Source: Oceanospirillaceae bacterium
GTDB lineage: Bacteria; Pseudomonadota; Gammaproteobacteria; Pseudomonadales; Oceanobacteraceae
Assembly: GCA_024234265.1 (NCBI GenBank)
Contig: JACKOM010000011.1
Coordinates: 21,609 to 85,608, forward strand
Direction of reading: 5' to 3'
DNA: 64,000 nt
In this document: positions 10,198 to 18,177 of the stretch, piece after piece
Numbering within the stretch: the stretch's first letter is position 1
Layout of the letters: each line of letters opens with the position of its first letter
Program-made: the position numbers and the translations under genes
Notes under the pieces: generated by a model
What the model saw: only the letters and a program-made list of their open reading frames with translations
What the model was told of the DNA's origin: nothing
Database searches by the model: none

Positions 10198-10222
10198 ATG
10201 GGGCCAGCCCATTAGTTTTCAA
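10198..10222 (-). promoter_or_regulatory. Sigma-32 heat-shock promoter of groES-groEL
   Basis: On the minus strand TTGAA (10222-10218) is followed after 14 bases by CCCCAT (10203-10198). Both boxes and the spacing fit the sigma-32 consensus CTTGAA-N13-17-CCCCAT. It lies between the fxsA stop and groES and reads toward groES. This supports RpoH control rather than HrcA/CIRCE control. Confidence 0.85.
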
Positions 10223-10238
10223 CACCTTTTTTGAAAAA

Positions 10239-10649
10239 TTATTCGCGGGTCCAGCTGCCTTCAATGGCATCACCGCCAGCTGCGCTATTGCGGCGGGGGG
10301 CAACCATACTGATACGCGGTGCAAAACGCTTTACCAACAAGCGGCGCAGGGGCGGAATCAGCCCCAGAAAACCCAGTGCATCACTGATAAAACCCGGCAC
10401 CAATAACAGAGCACCACACACCAGCAGCACAATGCCTTCCATCGCGCTCTGGGTCGGCAACTCGCCGCGCGCCACGGAGCGGCGCACATCCATCAGCAAC
10501 ATCATGCCCTGCATACGTACCAGGAAAATCCCCAGCACAGCGGTCAAAAGCGTCAGCCCGATCGTTGGCCAAACACCTATGTGCTGCCCCACTTTGATGT
10601 AAACCGCAATTTCGGCAAAGGGGATCAGCAATAACAACAGCAGTTTCAT
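10239..10649 (-). CDS. fxsA: FxsA-family inner membrane protein
   Basis: A small membrane protein; in E. coli, FxsA overproduction relieves exclusion of phage T7 by the F plasmid, and its normal role is unclear. The 136 residues have a hydrophobic N-terminal segment (LLLLLLIPFAEIAVYI), a GVWPTI-x-LTLLTAVLG segment, RMQG, and a third segment with GALLLVPGFISDALGF-x-LLIPP-type residues, followed by RR-x-L and a charged tail. Family members commonly sit upstream of groES, as here. GGAG precedes the ATG. The heat-shock promoter downstream means groES does not depend on fxsA transcription. Confidence 0.9.
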   Translation of the reverse strand: MKLLLLLLIPFAEIAVYIKVGQHIGVWPTIGLTLLTAVLGIFLVRMQGMMLLMDVRRSVARGELPTQSAMEGIVLLVCGALLLVPGFISDALGFLGLIPPLRRLLVKRFAPRISMVAPRRNSAAGGDAIEGSWTRE

Positions 10650-10753
10650 GGGCAGCTCCGGGCCAAGTTAAGGGCCCTTTAATAGTGGTGTTAATTTTGC
10701 TTTCAACCCCCTGACCCACACAAACGACAAGAATATGGCAGGGAAGCATTTTT

Positions 10754-11281
10754 ATGTCCGGATTATATGAGCTTGCCGATACCGCACTGAAAATCGGCCT
10801 GGGGGCGATGATTTCAGGTTTCAGTGCCTATTGGTTGAGCAACAGCCAATACAAACGCAACGCCCAGGCGCAACGGGAACAACAGCAACGCGCCCTGATT
10901 GAAGACGCCGCCGTTCAGGCGGAGCAAATTCATTATATTTTTCTCAAATATTTCGAATTAATTCAGGAGTACATGCACTCGGTGCAAAACCGCTATGAAT
11001 GGCCGCAAACCCGGCGTTCAGAGTTATATCTGGTGCTCGATGAACTGGTGCAGGGTTTTAATAATCTCACCAGCGCTGAATCCAAACTGCTGTTGTTAAA
11101 TGAAAAAAATCTCTACAAGTGCCTGCGTAAAATGCGCAGCCGCATCATATTTTTCCGCCGTCAGTTTTATATCGATAAAAAGGATCTCAATGAACAAGAG
11201 GCCTTGGAGATTCGCCGCGATGTAGGCAAAATGCGTGAGGAATTTTTTGACGCCCTGAGCGCAAAATACGCAGAGATGTAA
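10754..11281 (+). CDS. Membrane-anchored helical protein of unknown function
   Basis: A 175-residue protein I do not recognise. A hydrophobic segment at about residues 12-28 (ALKIGLGAMISGFSAYWL) is followed by a Gln/Arg-rich helical region with coiled-coil character and an all-helical C-terminal part (AESKLLLLNEKNLYKCLRKM, then a basic RIIFFRRQFY stretch). The bulk is probably cytoplasmic. AGGGAAG precedes the ATG at suitable spacing. It is divergent from fxsA, with 104 bases between. It has no catalytic motif I can name. Confidence 0.65.
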   Translation: MSGLYELADTALKIGLGAMISGFSAYWLSNSQYKRNAQAQREQQQRALIEDAAVQAEQIHYIFLKYFELIQEYMHSVQNRYEWPQTRRSELYLVLDELVQGFNNLTSAESKLLLLNEKNLYKCLRKMRSRIIFFRRQFYIDKKDLNEQEALEIRRDVGKMREEFFDALSAKYAEM

Positions 11282-11333
11282 ATCCTTCTCGGGCAGGCAG
11301 CCCACTTCTCTACCCTCCAATTGCACAAAAAAT

Positions 11334-11358
11334 GCGCAGAGTGGACAAAGCTCTGCGC
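11334..11358. repeat. Inverted repeat before the SDR gene
   Basis: GCGCAGAG and CTCTGCGC form an 8-bp perfect inverted repeat with a 9-base spacer, 53 bases after the stop of the preceding gene and about 86 bases before the SDR start. No T run follows, so it is a poor intrinsic terminator. It could be an operator or a hairpin at the mRNA 3' end. Confidence 0.45.
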
Positions 11359-11444
11359 GTCGACGCAAAGGGACTATACTCATCTGCGATTTACGATAAA
11401 CCCGGTGTGCAAGCAGTACACACCCCACTCCTGAGGATTTCATT

Positions 11445-12206
11445 ATGCAAATTAAGAACTCCGTGATTGCCATTACTGGTGGCGGTCAGGGTCTTGGCAA
11501 AGCCATGGCTCTGCACCTTGCCAAAAAAGGCGCAAAACTCGCGCTTATTGATCTCAATGAAGAAAAACTCGCTGAAACCAAAGCCGAATGCCTCGCCGCA
11601 GGTTCACCGGCAACAGAATATTTTTTATGTAACGTAGCCAAAGAAGCCGACGTAGAAAGTACCTTCGCGGAAATTCCAAAAAAATTAGGCGGCCTCAACG
11701 GCCTGATCAACAACGCCGGTATTTTACGTGACGGCCTGATGATCAAAGTGAAAGACGGCGAAATGACCAAAATGCCACTGTCCCAATGGCAGGCGGTCAT
11801 TGATGTCAACCTGACCGGTGTATTCCTGTGTGGCCGTGAATTTGCTGCGCAGGCCATCAACCATAAACAACAGGGCTGCATCATCAACATCGCCAGTATT
11901 TCCCGCGCGGGCAACATGGGCCAATCCAACTACAGCGCGGCAAAAGCCGGCGTTGCAGCCATGACAGTCACCTGGGCAAAAGAACTGGCGCGCTACAATA
12001 TCCGTGCGGCCGCCATTGCACCGGGTTTTATTGCCACAGAAATGACCGCCGGCATGAAACCAGAAGCCCTGGAAAAAATGACATCAGGTATTCCGCTGAA
12101 ACGCATGGGCCAGCCTGAAGAAATCGCCCTGACCGTTGGTTTCATTCTGGAGAATGATTACCTGTCCGGCCGCGTGATTGAAATCGACGGTGGTTTACGC
12201 CTCTGA
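11445..12206 (+). CDS. Short-chain dehydrogenase/reductase, FabG-like
   Basis: An NAD(P)H-dependent oxidoreductase of the classical SDR family, 253 residues. The cofactor motif TGGGQGLGK is at about 11-19, the acidic residue after strand 2 (LIDL) favours NAD, and NNAG is near 88. The catalytic Ser is in NIASISRAG and the catalytic Tyr/Lys pair is in YSAAK near 157-161. The C-terminus ([12 protein letters not shown]...[11 protein letters not shown]) matches FabG-type 3-oxoacyl reductases. An insertion after NNAG ([14 protein letters not shown]) is common in one subgroup. The substrate cannot be read from sequence. GAGGA precedes the start, and it is probably monocistronic. Confidence 0.9.
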   Translation: MQIKNSVIAITGGGQGLGKAMALHLAKKGAKLALIDLNEEKLAETKAECLAAGSPATEYFLCNVAKEADVESTFAEIPKKLGGLNGLINNAGILRDGLMIKVKDGEMTKMPLSQWQAVIDVNLTGVFLCGREFAAQAINHKQQGCIINIASISRAGNMGQSNYSAAKAGVAAMTVTWAKELARYNIRAAAIAPGFIATEMTAGMKPEALEKMTSGIPLKRMGQPEEIALTVGFILENDYLSGRVIEIDGGLRL

Positions 12207-12281
12207 GCCGATAAAGTCCCGCCTCTCTGCCCCGCAGGGTCTACACTCAAAACTACTGTGTAAATCCTGTGGAGTTTTTCA

Positions 12282-13901
12282 ATGTCACTCAGCATCCGCG
12301 CCAAACTCATGGGCATTCTTGGGGCCGGCATACTCACTGTCGGCCTGATTGCCATCGTATGTTTTTACCTGTTATCCGGGCGTCTCAATGATTTTGAAGG
12401 GCTGTTGCACCACGAAGTCGCCGCAGCGCTTAGTGCCGACCGCATGACGGTTGAATTCAAAGTTCAGGTGCAGGAATGGAAAAACGTCCTGCTGCGCGGC
12501 GCAGATCCTGCCAACCGGGAAAAATACTGGGGCAAATTTGAAGAATCCCACAACAAGGTGCAGGCACTGGGCAAAACCGTTTTATCCGAAACCGATGACC
12601 CCGAAGCCCGCAAATTAACCCAGCAGTTTCTCGACAGCCACGGTGCATTATTGCCGCGTTATAAAGAGGGATATCAGGCCTATATCAGCAGTGGTTTTGA
12701 TCACACCGCCGGTGATACGGCTGTAAAAGGCATAGACCGGGAGCCCACTACACTGGTTGAAAACGTCACCGAGCGTTTATACACGCTGGCCAAAGAACAT
12801 TCCGATAAAGTCACGGCAGCCAGCGCCTCAACGGTGAAATTCGGTATGCTGTTTATTTTTATCAGCATGCTGGCCGCAATGATGGCTGGCATGTGGGCAT
12901 TAAAAAACTGGTTAATTACGCCCTTACAAAACCTATGCAGCAATCTGAAACATCTCAGCAAGGGGGAGCTGAATATTCGTATTGAGCATACAGCCGACGA
13001 TGAAATTGGCCAGATGACTAATGCGGTACGCAGCCTGCGCGACACATTAAACGACAGTGCCGGCGCGATAGAAGCCACCCTCAGGGAATTAGGTGGGGCA
13101 GCCGGGGCACTGGTCAACATTTCGGGGAAAATTGAAAAAGGCACCAAGGACCAATACCAGCGCACCGATCAGGTGGCCACCGCCATGACACAAATGTCAT
13201 CCGCCGCCGATCAGGTCGCCAAACATGCTTCGAATGCTGCCAGTGCTGCAGTTCAGGTGGATAAATCAGCACGCACGGGCGTAACCACCATGCGTCAGGC
13301 AATCGCCACAATTAACGCAACCTCAGAGCAAATTGCCAGCACGGCAGATGTGGTCAAACAACTCGAAGAAGACACCAAAAGCGTGGGCACAGTGCTGGAT
13401 GTTATCAAAGGCATTGCCGAGCAAACCAACCTGCTGGCACTTAACGCCGCCATCGAAGCTGCCCGGGCGGGTGAACAGGGTCGCGGATTTGCGGTGGTGG
13501 CCGATGAAGTGCGCACCCTCGCACAACGCACTCAGCAGTCCACCGCTGAAATACATACCATTATCGAAAACGTGCAAAACGGCGCGCAAAACGCAGTGAA
13601 TGCCATTGAAACCGGTAAAACCCGTACCGGAGCCAGTGTTGAACAGGTCAATAACGCCGGCCAGACCATCGAAGAAATCAGCAGTGCCATGCAGCACATA
13701 CTGGAAATGAACGGGCATATTGCCCAGGCGGCCCATGAGCAATCCTCTGTGTCAGAGGATATCAGCCGCAATGTGGTGGAAATTACCAGCATTGCCGAAT
13801 CCTCAGCCCAGCATGCGCGTCAAACCCTGGAGCACAGCGAAAAACTCACCAGCATGGCCGACGAGCTCAGCAAACTGGTGAAACGCATTAAAGCCAGTTA
13901 A
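12282..13901 (+). CDS. Methyl-accepting chemotaxis protein
   Basis: A transmembrane chemoreceptor that signals to CheA, 539 residues. Membrane segment 1 is at about 11-32. A periplasmic helical sensor of about 150 residues follows, then segment 2 near 188-208 and a HAMP domain near 210-262 ([24 protein letters not shown]). The cytoplasmic hairpin ends in the highly conserved tip [20 protein letters not shown]...[11 protein letters not shown] near residues 370-410. There is no C-terminal pentapeptide for CheR tethering. The ligand is unknown. GGAG precedes the ATG, and the ATL gene begins 10 bases after the stop. Confidence 0.95.
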   Translation: MSLSIRAKLMGILGAGILTVGLIAIVCFYLLSGRLNDFEGLLHHEVAAALSADRMTVEFKVQVQEWKNVLLRGADPANREKYWGKFEESHNKVQALGKTVLSETDDPEARKLTQQFLDSHGALLPRYKEGYQAYISSGFDHTAGDTAVKGIDREPTTLVENVTERLYTLAKEHSDKVTAASASTVKFGMLFIFISMLAAMMAGMWALKNWLITPLQNLCSNLKHLSKGELNIRIEHTADDEIGQMTNAVRSLRDTLNDSAGAIEATLRELGGAAGALVNISGKIEKGTKDQYQRTDQVATAMTQMSSAADQVAKHASNAASAAVQVDKSARTGVTTMRQAIATINATSEQIASTADVVKQLEEDTKSVGTVLDVIKGIAEQTNLLALNAAIEAARAGEQGRGFAVVADEVRTLAQRTQQSTAEIHTIIENVQNGAQNAVNAIETGKTRTGASVEQVNNAGQTIEEISSAMQHILEMNGHIAQAAHEQSSVSEDISRNVVEITSIAESSAQHARQTLEHSEKLTSMADELSKLVKRIKAS

Positions 13902-13910
13902 CCTGCCGCC

Positions 13911-14231
13911 ATGGCAAACATGGCACAACTCTCAACCGCTGTTTATCAACAATTACGCACCCTGCCAACGGGGTGCGTCACTTCTTATGGGCAATTAGCA
14001 CTACAGGCAGGGTACCCGGGTTATGCCCGTCAGGTCGGTGCTATTTTGCGTGGTCTGCCCCATGACAGCGATTTACCCTGGCACAGGGTATTACGCGCCG
14101 ACGGCCGGCTGCCTTTCACAGCAGGCACAACCGAATTCGACGAGCAAAAAATACGTTTACTGAAGGAAGGAATCCAGGTGGACGGCGACAGGGTCAGCCG
14201 CCGGTATTTCCGGAGTTGCGCCGTAAGCTAG
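13911..14231 (+). CDS. Alkyltransferase-like (ATL) DNA-damage protein
   Basis: Resembles the DNA-binding domain of O6-alkylguanine transferases, but the reactive Cys of PCHRV is Trp57 here (PWHRV). That substitution defines ATL proteins such as E. coli YbaZ, which bind alkylated guanine and hand it to nucleotide excision repair. The 106 residues keep the Tyr of the SYGQLA stretch (26) and the Arg finger in YARQVG (40) used to flip out the base. A second ATG nine bases later is an alternative start. The last 38 bases overlap the 3' end of the convergent ampG gene. Confidence 0.9.
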   Translation: MANMAQLSTAVYQQLRTLPTGCVTSYGQLALQAGYPGYARQVGAILRGLPHDSDLPWHRVLRADGRLPFTAGTTEFDEQKIRLLKEGIQVDGDRVSRRYFRSCAVS

Positions 14232-15597
14232 CCTTGCGCGACATGATATATACCACCAGTAAAATCGCTGGCATACCCAGCAGTGCGGTATAAACAAAGA
14301 AATCAAAATATCCGTATGCATCCACCACCACACCTGATTGCCCGCGGATAATTACCCCCGGCAAGGTCATGAATGAGCTGAATAAAGCATACTGAGTCGC
14401 GGTATATGAACGGTTAGTCAGGCTGGATAAATAGGCGATAAATACCACAGTCGCCAGACCTCCGCTGATATTGTCGCCACTGATCACCATGGCAAGCAGC
14501 CACTCAGATGGATGCAGCAATGACATCATGGCAAACAATAAATTACTCGCGGCCGTGAGAATGGCACCCAACAGCAGGGGGCGCAGAATTCCGTAACGCG
14601 CAACCAACACACCACCCAAAGCAGTGCCCAGCAAAGACATAATCAAACCGAATACTTTGGTGATACTGCCGATTTCGGTAAGGCTGAAACCAAGATCCAA
14701 ATAAAACGGCATGGCCATCACGCCCATGGTGATATCACTTAAACGGTAAACACCAATCAGCGTCAGCAGAATCACACCATGCCAGCGATTGCGCACAAAA
14801 AATTCATAAATCGGGCCGCCCACCGCCACCATAAACCAGGCGGTTAATTTGCGCTGCCTGCGGCTGAAGGTAAAAGCCCTGCGCCAGGTCGGTGCTGAAC
14901 CCCAGTTTTGCAAACGCTCGAGCATATGCTCAACCCGGGCAGCGAGTAATTGCACCGCGGTATCGTCTGTTTTTGGTTCACGCACCCAAAAAACAGTCAG
15001 GATGCCCACCAGCATACACAGGGCCATAACCTGATAAGAAAACATCCAGTCGATGCCTTCTGCGAGATATAAAGCACCGGCGCCGGATACCAGCACGGCA
15101 ATGCGATAACCGTAAATATAACTGGCCGCCAGAGCACCCTGACGGTGCTCCCCGGCACTTTCTATACGGAATGCATCCACTGTGATGTCCTGGGTCGCAG
15201 AACATAAAGCCACAAATAAGGCAGCCATCACCAGCCAGCGGATGTGCTCCGCCGGATCGATACAGGACATCACATACAAGCCAGTACCAATACCCAGCTG
15301 GGCCAATAACATCCAGCTGCGTCTGTGCCCCATACGCCTTGAAAACCAGCCAAGGTGAGTGCGCTCAATGACAGGGGCCCAGATAAACTTGATGGAATAA
15401 ATCAGACCAATCCAGCTGACATAACCAATCACGGTGAGGGAAACACCCTCCTCTCGCAACCAGGCAGAAAGCGTTGTGAAAACCAGCGCATTGGGTAAAC
15501 CTGCGGAAAAACCCAGCGCCAGCAGGGCGAGTACTTTGGGGTGCCAATAAACACCAAAAGCCTCTCGCCAGCTTGTCTCCCTATAGGGGGCTGTCAC
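14194..15597 (-). CDS. ampG: AmpG-family muropeptide permease
   Basis: A major-facilitator permease that brings anhydro-muropeptides from murein turnover into the cytoplasm for recycling. The 467 residues have about 12-14 hydrophobic segments. The N-terminus shows the AmpG pattern: GFSAGLPNALVFTTLSAWLREEGV, then G-x-VSWIGLIYSIKFIWAPVIER near 60-80 and RR-x-GHRRSWMLL near 90, with CSATQDITVDAFRIE near 135-150. It pairs with AmpD elsewhere in this window. It starts only four bases after the yajQ stop, so the two are probably one transcript. Confidence 0.92.
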   Translation of the reverse strand: MTAPYRETSWREAFGVYWHPKVLALLALGFSAGLPNALVFTTLSAWLREEGVSLTVIGYVSWIGLIYSIKFIWAPVIERTHLGWFSRRMGHRRSWMLLAQLGIGTGLYVMSCIDPAEHIRWLVMAALFVALCSATQDITVDAFRIESAGEHRQGALAASYIYGYRIAVLVSGAGALYLAEGIDWMFSYQVMALCMLVGILTVFWVREPKTDDTAVQLLAARVEHMLERLQNWGSAPTWRRAFTFSRRQRKLTAWFMVAVGGPIYEFFVRNRWHGVILLTLIGVYRLSDITMGVMAMPFYLDLGFSLTEIGSITKVFGLIMSLLGTALGGVLVARYGILRPLLLGAILTAASNLLFAMMSLLHPSEWLLAMVISGDNISGGLATVVFIAYLSSLTNRSYTATQYALFSSFMTLPGVIIRGQSGVVVDAYGYFDFFVYTALLGMPAILLVVYIMSRKASLRRNSGNTGG

Positions 15598-15600
15598 CCA

Positions 15601-16086
15601 TTAATCCTTGAAGTTTTTAAATTGCAGGGGCTGCACAATCTCAGGGGATGCACGCCAAAGGGCCATCACTTCCTGCAGATCATCGCGTTTTTTGCCGGTA
15701 ACACGAATAGTTTCACCCTGAATAGCAGTGGTCACTTTGCTGCCACTGTCTTTCACCATTTTCACCATGATACGGCTCAGGTCTTTATCAATGCCGGCTT
15801 TCATTGTGGCGGTCACTTTAACCTGCTTACCGGCACCTTTTGGGTCAGAGTATTCAACACACTCAATTTTGATACCGCGTTTGATCAGGCAAGCCTCAAG
15901 AATAGGTTTCATCTGATCGGTCTGGAATTCATCGTTAGCGGTGAGGATGATCTCTTTATCCTTCAGCTCAAAACTGGCGTCAGAGCCTTTAAAGTCGTAA
16001 CGGCGTTCAAGTTCACGATTACTCTGATCAACCGCGTTTTGTGATTCGTGGCGATCAATTTCCGATACAACGTCAAATGAAGGCAT
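15601..16086 (-). CDS. yajQ: YajQ-family nucleotide-binding protein
   Basis: A small protein of two ferredoxin-like folds. Family members bind nucleotides, and in Xanthomonas and Pseudomonas bind cyclic di-GMP. The 161 residues match the family: MPSFDVVSEID at the start, NAVDQSNRELERRYDFKGSDASFE, VK-x-TATMKAGIDKD, and the C-terminal KVTTAIQGE-x-IRVTGKKRDDLQ. In Pseudomonas, as I recall, yajQ lies near panE and a sensor kinase, the same neighbourhood as here. It is the likely first gene of a yajQ-ampG unit. Confidence 0.95.
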   Translation of the reverse strand: MPSFDVVSEIDRHESQNAVDQSNRELERRYDFKGSDASFELKDKEIILTANDEFQTDQMKPILEACLIKRGIKIECVEYSDPKGAGKQVKVTATMKAGIDKDLSRIMVKMVKDSGSKVTTAIQGETIRVTGKKRDDLQEVMALWRASPEIVQPLQFKNFKD

Positions 16087-16291
16087 GAATGTCCCCTCTG
16101 AAAATGGTGAATATACGTGAGTCAGTGATGAACCGTGTGTTTATTTACTGCACACCCAACCTGCTTCACATAAATAACGTCAACCCCCGGCGTACCTCAG
16201 TACAAACCCGCACGGACGGTTTAAAACTGGCGATATTCTAGGGCCACGGACAGGCGCTGGCAAACTTAACGCCATGGACTATGTTTGAGAT

Positions 16292-17242
16292 ATGGAAAAT
16301 AAAATTCTTTTAAATCAGCGGCAACAAAGTTACTACCTGTGTTTGCCCGCCGCCAGGGACAGGCAAATATTCCACAGCGTATTTGCCTATGATGCCCTGC
16401 TGCGTTACTGCAGCAACCATCCGGATTTCACCCTGCAGGCATACTGCCTGTTTCAGGACGAAGTCCATTTATTGATACACACCCATCAGCAACCCGATTT
16501 GCTGATGGATAAAATCATGCTCAGCCACAGCCAGTGGCACCAGCAAAACATCAATCAGCCTGGTTATTTATTCGACGATCAGGCCACCAGCCGGGTTCTG
16601 GTTCAACCCCGTTATTTGCCTGAAATTGTACGTGCTGTTCATCAACTACCCGTACAACGCCGTTTGTGTGCAACCCCAGCACTGTATGCCTATTCCTCGT
16701 ATGGGGATTACCTGGATATTGCCACCCCTGGCGCGCAACTGGATAAAGAACTGATCAGCACCATGATTTGCGCAGTGAAAACCCAGCGTCTGCGCAGACT
16801 TGAAGACTTTATGGCGCAGCCAGCCAAATACTCGGCAGCCCAATTAAAAACCGGCAACCACGCTTATTATTACGCACTTGCAGATGCACCGTTTATTACT
16901 CAACTACTCAGCCAATACCCGCAGGAACCCAGAGCAAACCAAACCGACTGGATCGCTCAATGGGATAAAACCCTGGTATTTCTCAGCGAACTACTGCACA
17001 CCGATGAATTCACCTGCCTGCGTGGCGGGCGAAACAGCCACCTGGCGGACACCCATTACCTGCTTGCCTGGCTTTTCCATCAATTGCAGGGCGGCCCGAT
17101 TGAAATTGCCGCCACCGCGCTGGAAACCGATGTGCAGAGTTTACTGCTGAATATCAACGCCATACATTTGCATCACCCCGCGCGCTTTTTACGGTATATT
17201 GAACAATCCTGGACAACCCAAAACCAGCAATACGCCGCTTAA
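16292..17242 (+). CDS. RAYT/IS200-like (Y1 transposase) domain protein, catalytic residues lost
   Basis: A 316-residue protein whose first 145 residues follow the layout of REP-associated tyrosine transposases. The HUH stretch near 50-63 reads AYCLFQDEVHLLIH where active enzymes have NHVHLL, so Asp56-Glu57 replace Asn-His. The region that should carry the catalytic Tyr (near 79-95) reads HSQWHQQN with no Tyr. The downstream block (RYLPEIVRAVHQLPVQRRL, then YAYSSYGDYL near 132-141) still matches the RAYT pattern RYIHLNPVRAGLV...SSY-x-xYL. The C-terminal 150 residues are helical and may be a DNA-binding part. It is three bases before panE on the same strand. It is probably a domesticated, DNA-binding former transposase. 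Confidence 0.6.
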   Translation: MENKILLNQRQQSYYLCLPAARDRQIFHSVFAYDALLRYCSNHPDFTLQAYCLFQDEVHLLIHTHQQPDLLMDKIMLSHSQWHQQNINQPGYLFDDQATSRVLVQPRYLPEIVRAVHQLPVQRRLCATPALYAYSSYGDYLDIATPGAQLDKELISTMICAVKTQRLRRLEDFMAQPAKYSAAQLKTGNHAYYYALADAPFITQLLSQYPQEPRANQTDWIAQWDKTLVFLSELLHTDEFTCLRGGRNSHLADTHYLLAWLFHQLQGGPIEIAATALETDVQSLLLNINAIHLHHPARFLRYIEQSWTTQNQQYAA

Positions 17243-17244
17243 AT

Positions 17245-18123
17245 ATGCCATGTACAATCGTCGGCCCTGGGGCCATGGGCTGCCTGTGGGCAAGCCTGCA
17301 AAAGCAGCCCTGCCATTTTCTGGCGAAAGATGGGCATCCCTTTTTACAAACCGATCACTTCGAATATTTACCTGCGGCAACACAAGTAAACTTCAGCGCG
17401 TCAACCTTTAATGAATATCGCAACACAGGCGATCATCTGATCATCGCCACCAAGGCCTATGCGGCAAAAGATGCACTGCAACGCGCACTGCAATCGGTAA
17501 AGAATCCAAGCAGCATTTTTTTATTGCAGAACGGCATGGGCAGTCAGCAGGAAATTGCAGCTTTATATCCGCATTTACCCATATTTGCGGTCAGCTCAAC
17601 CCACGGCGCCTTTAAACCTGACCCTCTTACATTAATGCATGCCGGCATGGGCACTCAGCGTATCGGCCCACTAACTGCAAGTGCAGAATTATCCATCGTT
17701 GAAGAATTACTGCCGCCCGGCAGTTTCAGCTGGTATCTCGATATCGAAAATGTGTTGTGGCAAAAATTACAGATAAATTCCGCTATCAACGCATTAACCG
17801 TCATTTATCAGTGTGCAAATGGTGAGTTACTCGATGGTGGTGAACGCCAGCAGCATATGGCCAAATTATGCGCGGAAACCGATCTGCTTCTGCAAACATC
17901 AGGCATAAACCATCAGCCATCATTAGCATTGGCTGAACAGGTCGCAAAACTAACCGCAAAAAATTTCAGCTCCATGTATCAGGATGTTGCACACCACCGG
18001 AAAACCGAAATTAAATACATTAATGGTTACATAGTGGACAAATGCCGTGAGTATTCACTGCTATGCCCGACCCACCAGGCATTATTACAACAGGCAGAAA
18101 AATGGGCCGTTAATCCCAGTTGA
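17245..18123 (+). CDS. panE: 2-dehydropantoate 2-reductase (ketopantoate reductase)
   Basis: Reduces ketopantoate to pantoate with NADPH in the pantothenate branch of coenzyme A synthesis. The 292 residues begin with the nucleotide-binding GPGAMGCLWA motif. HLIIATKAY near 73 and LLQNGMGSQQ near 95 follow. The catalytic Lys is in LWQKLQINSAINALT near 175, then SSMYQDV near 250 and EIKYINGYIV. It begins three bases after the RAYT-like gene, so the two may be co-transcribed. The family is broad, so a different keto-acid substrate cannot be excluded. Confidence 0.88.
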   Translation: MPCTIVGPGAMGCLWASLQKQPCHFLAKDGHPFLQTDHFEYLPAATQVNFSASTFNEYRNTGDHLIIATKAYAAKDALQRALQSVKNPSSIFLLQNGMGSQQEIAALYPHLPIFAVSSTHGAFKPDPLTLMHAGMGTQRIGPLTASAELSIVEELLPPGSFSWYLDIENVLWQKLQINSAINALTVIYQCANGELLDGGERQQHMAKLCAETDLLLQTSGINHQPSLALAEQVAKLTAKNFSSMYQDVAHHRKTEIKYINGYIVDKCREYSLLCPTHQALLQQAEKWAVNPS

Positions 18124-18177
18124 GTCAAGCAGGCAGCGCTGCTAGTCTGGCAACACAATAACAATAAAAATTACGCC

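Noticed and set aside
16087..16291. CTAGGG near 16235 as another MITE end
   Set aside because: Only six or seven bases match, and the following GCCACGG does not resemble the element ends.
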